DNA of 10,339 bases. Source: Planctomycetota bacterium (GTDB lineage Bacteria > Planctomycetota > Phycisphaerae > UBA1845 > PWPN01). The stretch lies in contig JACQVT010000235.1 in NCBI GenBank assembly GCA_016209665.1, forward strand, positions 1-10,339. The letters are read 5' to 3'. The notes below the pieces were generated by a model. The model worked only from the letters and a program-made list of their open reading frames with translations, did not search any database and was not told where the DNA came from. How positions within the stretch are numbered: position 1 is the stretch's first letter; each line of letters begins with the position of its first letter. A program made the translations under genes and the position numbers. Below, one piece after another: positions 7,109 to 10,339 of this stretch.

Positions 7109-8146
7109 ATGGTCGATTCCCTGTCCCCTGACCGGAATGCACGAATGCTGGTGGGATTGACGTACGATCTGCGGGCGGACTATCTGGCGGCCGGCTACGG
7201 CGAGGATGAGACCGCCGAGTTCGCTCGCCCCGACACCATCGACGCCATCGAACGGGCCCTCCGGCAGCTCGGCTACCGGACCCAGCGGATCGGCAGCGTC
7301 CGCCGGCTCGCTGAGGCCCTGTCGGCCGGCCGCCGATGGGACATCGTCTTCAACATCGCCGAAGGTCTGCGCGGCATCGGACGCGAGTCCCAGGTGCCGG
7401 CCCTGCTCGATGCCTACGACGTGCCCTACACGTTCTCCGACCCGGTGGTCACCGGCCTCACCCTCCACAAGGGTCTGACCAAGCACGTCCTGCGCGATCT
7501 GGGCCTACCCACCGCGGACTTTGGTGTGATCGAGACCGCGGCCGACGCCGACCGCCTCGATCTGCCCTATCCCCTGTTCGTCAAGCCGATCGCCGAAGGC
7601 ACCGCCAAGGGCATCTCCGCGCGGTCCAGGGTGAACAATCCGGCCGAACTGCGCGATCAGTGTCGGCACCTGCTGGAGACGTACCAACAGCCCGTTCTCG
7701 CGGAGGTTTTTCTGTCCGGCCGCGAGGTCACCGTCGGTATCACCGGCACGGGGGACCAGGCCCGGACCATCGGTACGTTGGAGATCGTGTTGCTGCCCCA
7801 AGCCGAGGGCAACGCCTATACCTATGTTAACAAGGAGCGGTGCGAGGACCTGTGCAAGTACGTGCTGGCCGACGCGGACACCGCCGTGCGGGCTGAGGAA
7901 CTGGCCTTGCGGACTTGGCGTGGCCTGGGTTGCCGCGACGCCGGCCGCGTCGATCTCCGGGCTGATGCCCGCGGCGACCTCCACGTGCTGGAGGTCAACC
8001 CGCTGCCCGGCATGCACCCCGGGCACTCCGATCTGCCGATCCTCAGTGCGGCGGTCGGCATGACCTACGTCGAGTTAATCGGGCGAATCATGGACTCCGC
8101 GACCGTGCGGATCCCCAGACCCGCGTTCCCCGGGGCCCGATCATGA
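7109..8146 (+). CDS. ATP-grasp ligase 1, D-Ala-D-Ala ligase-related
   Basis: This 345-residue ATP-grasp enzyme should join a carboxylate, activated as acyl-phosphate, to an amine. Visible are a ligase-like NIAEGLRGIGRESQVPALLD stretch (82-101) leading to VPYTFSD, the ATP-binding FVKPIAEGTAKGIS (157-170, Lys159), an acidic adenine-side segment LAEVFLSGREV (197-207), and the metal site with Arg280-Val-Asp282, Glu295 and Asn297. The acceptor-side loop NPLPGMHPGHSDLP (297-310) keeps the Pro-Gly...Ser pattern of D-Ala-D-Ala ligases. The usual N-terminal GGxSxE...S motif of true Ddl is missing, so I would not name it ddl. The omega-loop region has AYTYVNKERCEDLCKY (236-251) instead of the Ddl tyrosine/lysine pattern. 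ATG 7109 lacks a good Shine-Dalgarno; ATG 7145 (Met13), with GGA upstream and directly before the first strand, is an alternative. It follows kamA by 55 bp and overlaps the next gene by 4 bp. Confidence 0.85.
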   Translation: MVDSLSPDRNARMLVGLTYDLRADYLAAGYGEDETAEFARPDTIDAIERALRQLGYRTQRIGSVRRLAEALSAGRRWDIVFNIAEGLRGIGRESQVPALLDAYDVPYTFSDPVVTGLTLHKGLTKHVLRDLGLPTADFGVIETAADADRLDLPYPLFVKPIAEGTAKGISARSRVNNPAELRDQCRHLLETYQQPVLAEVFLSGREVTVGITGTGDQARTIGTLEIVLLPQAEGNAYTYVNKERCEDLCKYVLADADTAVRAEELALRTWRGLGCRDAGRVDLRADARGDLHVLEVNPLPGMHPGHSDLPILSAAVGMTYVELIGRIMDSATVRIPRPAFPGARS

Positions 8147-9180
8147 AGATCGCCATTTTGCACGATGAGTTGTCGCCCGACGCCCGCCCCGACGAGTTGG
8201 ATACCCTCGTCCAGGCCAACGCCGTGACCCACGCCCTGCGGGAATTGGGCCACCGAGCCGTCCGCGTCGGCTGCACGTTGAACCTCAAGCGTACCGCGGA
8301 GACCCTGCGCGAGTTGCGGCCGGATTGTGTATTCAACCTCGTCGAATCGATCGCCGGCGACGGCCGGTTGATTCACCTGCTCCCGGCGCTGCTCGACAGC
8401 CTCCGCCTGCCGTATACCGGTGCCGGCACTGACGCGATGTTCCTGACCTCGAACAAGATCCTGTGCAAGCAGGTACTCGCCGCCGCCGATCTGCCCACGC
8501 CACCGTGGTTCACGCTCGACAGCCTCACCGCCCATGCTGGGCCAATCGCCGGACGGTACATCATCAAGTCCGTCTGGGAGGAGGCGTCGATCGGCATCGA
8601 GGACGACTCCGTGCAGGATGTCGCCTCGATCGACCGGTTGCGGTCCGAACTTCTCGCCCGGCGGGACCGCCTCGGCGGCACCGCATTCGCCGAGGCCTAT
8701 GTCGAGGGGCGCGAGTTCAACCTGTCGTTGCTGGGCGATGGTGACGGGGTGTGCGCGTTTCCGCCAGCGGAGATTCAGTTTGTGGGGTATGCCGCCGACA
8801 AGCCGCGCATCGTTGGTTACAGCGCCAAGTGGCGGGAAGGCTCGCCTGAGTACCGCAACACCCCCCGCACGTTCGACTTTGCCGACGGGGATCGCGCTCT
8901 GGTGGCCGACCTCATCCGCATCGCCGAGCACTGTTGGCGGCTCCTGGGGCTGCGCGGATACGCCCGAGTGGACTTCCGGGTCGACGCCGGCGGCCGGCCG
9001 TGGATCCTCGACGTGAACGCCAACCCCTGCCTGTCGCCCGACGGCGGCTTCGTGGAAGCCGCTGCCCGCGTCGGCTTGTCGTTCACCGAGATCGTCCGCC
9101 GGCTCATCGAGGAAGTCCGCCGGCATGCGCTCCCGACCATGACTGGACACGGACCGCCGGGTGCGTCCCCGCGAATGTGA
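8143..9180 (+). CDS. ATP-grasp ligase 2, diverged D-Ala-D-Ala ligase-like
   Basis: A second ATP-grasp ligase, also 345 residues, starts inside the stop of the first (ATGA overlap), which implies translational coupling. It is a distant paralogue rather than a recent duplicate. Its landmarks are VFNLVESIAGDGRLIHLLPA (63-82), LPYTGAGTDAM (89-99), the ATP lysine in YIIKSVWEEASIGIED (139-154, Lys142), FAEAYVEGREFNLSLLGDGD (182-201), an omega-loop-like GYSAKWREGSPEY (225-237) with Lys229, and the metal site Arg275-Val-Asp277, Asp290 and Asn292. The first metal-site glutamate of the family is Asp here. The following loop ANPCLSPDGGF (293-303) lacks the Pro-Gly...Ser acceptor motif kept by ligase 1. 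This suggests a different nucleophile or acceptor. The Ddl GGxSxE N-terminal motif is replaced by LHDELSPDARPDELD. The last 15 or so residues are Pro/Gly-rich and probably disordered. Family is certain. Substrates are unknown. Confidence 0.85.
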   Translation: MKIAILHDELSPDARPDELDTLVQANAVTHALRELGHRAVRVGCTLNLKRTAETLRELRPDCVFNLVESIAGDGRLIHLLPALLDSLRLPYTGAGTDAMFLTSNKILCKQVLAAADLPTPPWFTLDSLTAHAGPIAGRYIIKSVWEEASIGIEDDSVQDVASIDRLRSELLARRDRLGGTAFAEAYVEGREFNLSLLGDGDGVCAFPPAEIQFVGYAADKPRIVGYSAKWREGSPEYRNTPRTFDFADGDRALVADLIRIAEHCWRLLGLRGYARVDFRVDAGGRPWILDVNANPCLSPDGGFVEAAARVGLSFTEIVRRLIEEVRRHALPTMTGHGPPGASPRM

Positions 9181-9207
9181 AAGAATAGTGACGACCTCAC
9201 GTACCCC

Positions 9208-9212
9208 AAGGA
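9208..9212 (+). promoter_or_regulatory. Shine-Dalgarno fixing a GTG start
   Basis: AAGGA lies 9 nt before GTG 9222, in the 41-nt gap after ligase 2. It supports the GTG start of the acetyltransferase; no in-frame ATG occurs before the conserved region. Confidence 0.6.
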
Positions 9213-9221
9213 CCGCGAACC

Positions 9222-9701
9222 GTGGACCCACTGCTGCGTGACGAAGTGCTCCCGACCGATCGGCTCGCCGTCCGCGAGATCGTCGCCTCGACCGGCATGT
9301 TCTATGACCATGAGGTCGACGTTGCCGTCGAACTCGTCGACGAGCGGTTCCACCGCGGGCCCGCCAGCGGATATTCTTTCATTTTCGCGGAGATGGCCGG
9401 CCGCGTCGTCGGCTATGCCTGCTACGGCCCCATTGCCTGCACGGCGTTCAGCTACGACCTCTACTGGATCGCCGTTCACAAAGACTGCCAGGGCCGGGGC
9501 TTTGGCCGCCTGCTTCTCCGCGAGGCCGAACGCCGCATCGCCGCCGCCGGTGGCCGTCGCATCTACGTCGAGACCTCCTGTCGCCAGCAGTACCTGCCCA
9601 CTCGGGCCTTCTACGAACACCACGGCTACGTCCGCGAGGCCACGCTGGCCGACTTTTACGGTCCCGAAGACGCCAAGGCCGTCTACGTGAAGCCCGTCTG
9701 A
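9222..9701 (+). CDS. GNAT-family N-acetyltransferase
   Basis: This 159-residue single-domain GNAT enzyme should transfer an acetyl (or similar acyl) group from CoA to an amine. The acetyl-CoA motif A is clear: LYWIAVHKDCQGRGFGRLLLREAERR (80-105), with the pyrophosphate loop QGRGFG (90-95). The later part carries YVETSCRQQYLPTRAFYEHHGY (115-136), the usual motif B region with the conserved FYEHHGY, and ends in TLADFYGPEDAKAVYVK. The length is typical and the start is GTG with a good AAGGA. It is the last gene of the kamA-ligase-ligase run and is followed by a strong hairpin. By analogy, archaeal AblB acetylates beta-lysine made by the aminomutase AblA to give the osmolyte N-epsilon-acetyl-beta-lysine, so acetylation of beta-lysine or of a ligated derivative is a sensible guess. 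I could not establish that this protein belongs to the AblB subgroup. Confidence 0.88.
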   Translation: MDPLLRDEVLPTDRLAVREIVASTGMFYDHEVDVAVELVDERFHRGPASGYSFIFAEMAGRVVGYACYGPIACTAFSYDLYWIAVHKDCQGRGFGRLLLREAERRIAAAGGRRIYVETSCRQQYLPTRAFYEHHGYVREATLADFYGPEDAKAVYVKPV

Positions 9702-9709
9702 CCCAAAAC

Positions 9710-9741
9710 AACGGCGGCCACGTTCTCGTGGCCGCCGCGTT
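9710..9741. terminator. strong hairpin between convergent genes, probable bidirectional terminator
   Basis: A perfect 10-bp stem (9713-9722 with 9727-9736, GGCGGCCACG / CGTGGCCGCC) closes a TTCT loop. Flanking AAC...GTT can extend it past a 2-nt bulge. It begins 9 nt after the acetyltransferase stop and lies 43 nt beyond the stop of the convergent RRM gene. Read on the minus strand the stem is followed by TTGTTTTG, a short T-rich tract. Read on the plus strand there is no T run, so it is a better intrinsic terminator for the RRM gene. Confidence 0.7.
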
Positions 9742-9778
9742 GAACCTCAAAGGAATGTACCTGTCCCGGCCGGTCGGG

Positions 9779-10156
9779 TCAGTAACGGTCTCGCCCGCCG
9801 CCGTAGCCGCCGCGACCGCCGCCACCGCCGCGGCCGCCACGATCACCCCGGCCGCCGCCGCGGCTCCCGCCGCCGCCGCCGCCGCCGAACCCGCCCCCTG
9901 GACGCGGCTCGCGAGGCCGGGCCTCGTTGACCGTCAACGCACGTCCGCCGTGCTGCTGCCCGTTCAGCGCCGCGATTGCCGCCTGGGCCTCTTCGTCGGT
10001 GGACATCTCAACGAACCCGAACCCCTTGCTCCGGCCGGTCGTCCGATCGCTGATCACTTCAGCGCTCTGCACCGTGCCGTACTCCGCCAGCAGTTTCTCC
10101 AGATCCGAACTGCTGATGTCGTAGCTGAGGTTCCCCACATACAACTTCTTGCCCAT
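9779..10156 (-). CDS. glycine-rich RRM RNA-binding protein
   Basis: This 125-residue cytoplasmic RNA-binding protein has one RNA recognition motif at residues 3-80, with RNP2 LYVGNL (5-10) and RNP1 KGFGFVEM (44-51). The aromatic residues that stack on RNA are at Tyr6, Phe46 and Phe48. The tail (83-125) is almost entirely Gly, Arg, Ser and Asp with RGG-like repeats, ending GGRDRY, the same architecture as cyanobacterial and planctomycete Rbp proteins. Such proteins bind single-stranded RNA and in cyanobacteria several are induced by cold; the role here is inferred from the family. ATG 10156 has a perfect AGGAG 7 nt upstream. The Gly-rich tail is encoded by GGC/GGN runs at 9790-9900, a stretch prone to length variation. 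The gene is convergent to the kamA cassette and shares the hairpin at 9710-9741. Confidence 0.93.
   Translation of the reverse strand: MGKKLYVGNLSYDISSSDLEKLLAEYGTVQSAEVISDRTTGRSKGFGFVEMSTDEEAQAAIAALNGQQHGGRALTVNEARPREPRPGGGFGGGGGGGSRGGGRGDRGGRGGGGGRGGYGGGRDRY
9790..9900. repeat. GCC/GGC-rich low-complexity tract within the RRM gene
   Basis: This plus-strand stretch is dominated by GCC and CCG triplets, including an uninterrupted GCC run near 9870-9885. It encodes the RGG-like tail on the minus strand. The repetition is explained by the protein and is a likely site of triplet expansion or contraction. Confidence 0.7.
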
Positions 10157-10339
10157 CGTTCATCTCCTGTCGATGGTACTAACTCGACCCCTTATTTCAC
10201 TTTCATGGGTCGCTTCTGAAAGTGGCCGACGATCCGGCCCCAATGGTAGGAGGGCGATACAGGCTGTGCAATCCGGGACATGTCAACTGCAGTCACGTGC
10301 GCGCCTCAATCGACGAACCAACCACCCCTAGTATAACCC
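10157..10339 (-). promoter_or_regulatory. upstream region of the RRM gene with leader inverted repeat
   Basis: AGGAG (10164-10168) is the Shine-Dalgarno. A perfect 8-bp inverted repeat, CACTTTCA (10198-10205) and TGAAAGTG (10217-10224) around an 11-nt loop, lies about 40 nt upstream of the start and could fold in the mRNA leader. A minus-strand TTGACA (10281-10286) with TGTATC (10256-10261) 19 nt downstream is a possible but imperfect promoter, which would put the hairpin inside the transcript. No gene is seen in the remaining bases to the window end. Confidence 0.45.

Noticed and set aside
7109..8146. Housekeeping D-alanine-D-alanine ligase (ddl)
   Set aside because: The N-terminal GGxSxE motif and the usual omega loop are missing, and the gene sits between an aminomutase and a second ligase, not with mur genes.
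8065..9231. 388-codon antisense open frame over ligase 2
   Set aside because: Same cause; it mirrors a gene with clear ATP-grasp motifs.
10192..10206. Four-codon upstream open frame (M-K-V-K-stop) in the RRM leader
   Set aside because: No Shine-Dalgarno is visible in front of it, and such a short frame is expected by chance.

Overview
The window is about 10.3 kb of GC-rich bacterial chromosome. The best lineage clue is the membrane protein at 934-2361. It carries a CxxCGYNLTG...CxxCG zinc-ribbon signature that I associate with Planctomycetes, particularly Phycisphaera-like lineages. High GC, long antisense open frames and a glycine-rich RRM protein fit that placement but do not prove it. I saw no tRNA, rRNA, CRISPR, transposase or phage gene.

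Left part (1-5328). A minus-strand alpha/beta hydrolase runs off the left edge. Its reading frame contains an in-frame insertion of about 55 codons, built from a widespread 'DPELVEG'-type palindrome plus two 39-bp tandem units. Divergently, 934-2361 encodes a polytopic membrane protein with a zinc ribbon between two membrane halves. It converges, with a 3-bp gap, on an unrecognised minus-strand gene (2365-2994). Upstream of that gene on the same strand is a large secreted six-hairpin glycosidase-like protein (3154-5328), preceded by a 378-bp intergenic region with several inverted repeats and promoter-like hexamers.

Central and right part (5707-9701). Four plus-strand genes form a compact cassette: a KamA-family radical SAM aminomutase that keeps the lysine 2,3-aminomutase (LAM) substrate and PLP residues, two divergent ATP-grasp ligases that overlap by 4 bp (ATGA), and a GNAT acetyltransferase. 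The simplest reading is that KamA makes a beta-amino acid (probably beta-lysine), one or both ligases join it to something through an acyl-phosphate, and the GNAT acetylates substrate or product. The product could be a small acylated peptide, a compatible solute or an envelope modification. The product is inference. This cassette is the most interesting content of the window.

Right end. A strong hairpin at 9710-9741 separates the cassette from a convergent minus-strand glycine-rich RRM RNA-binding protein (9779-10156). Its upstream region holds a perfect Shine-Dalgarno and an 8-bp inverted repeat that could fold in the 5' leader.
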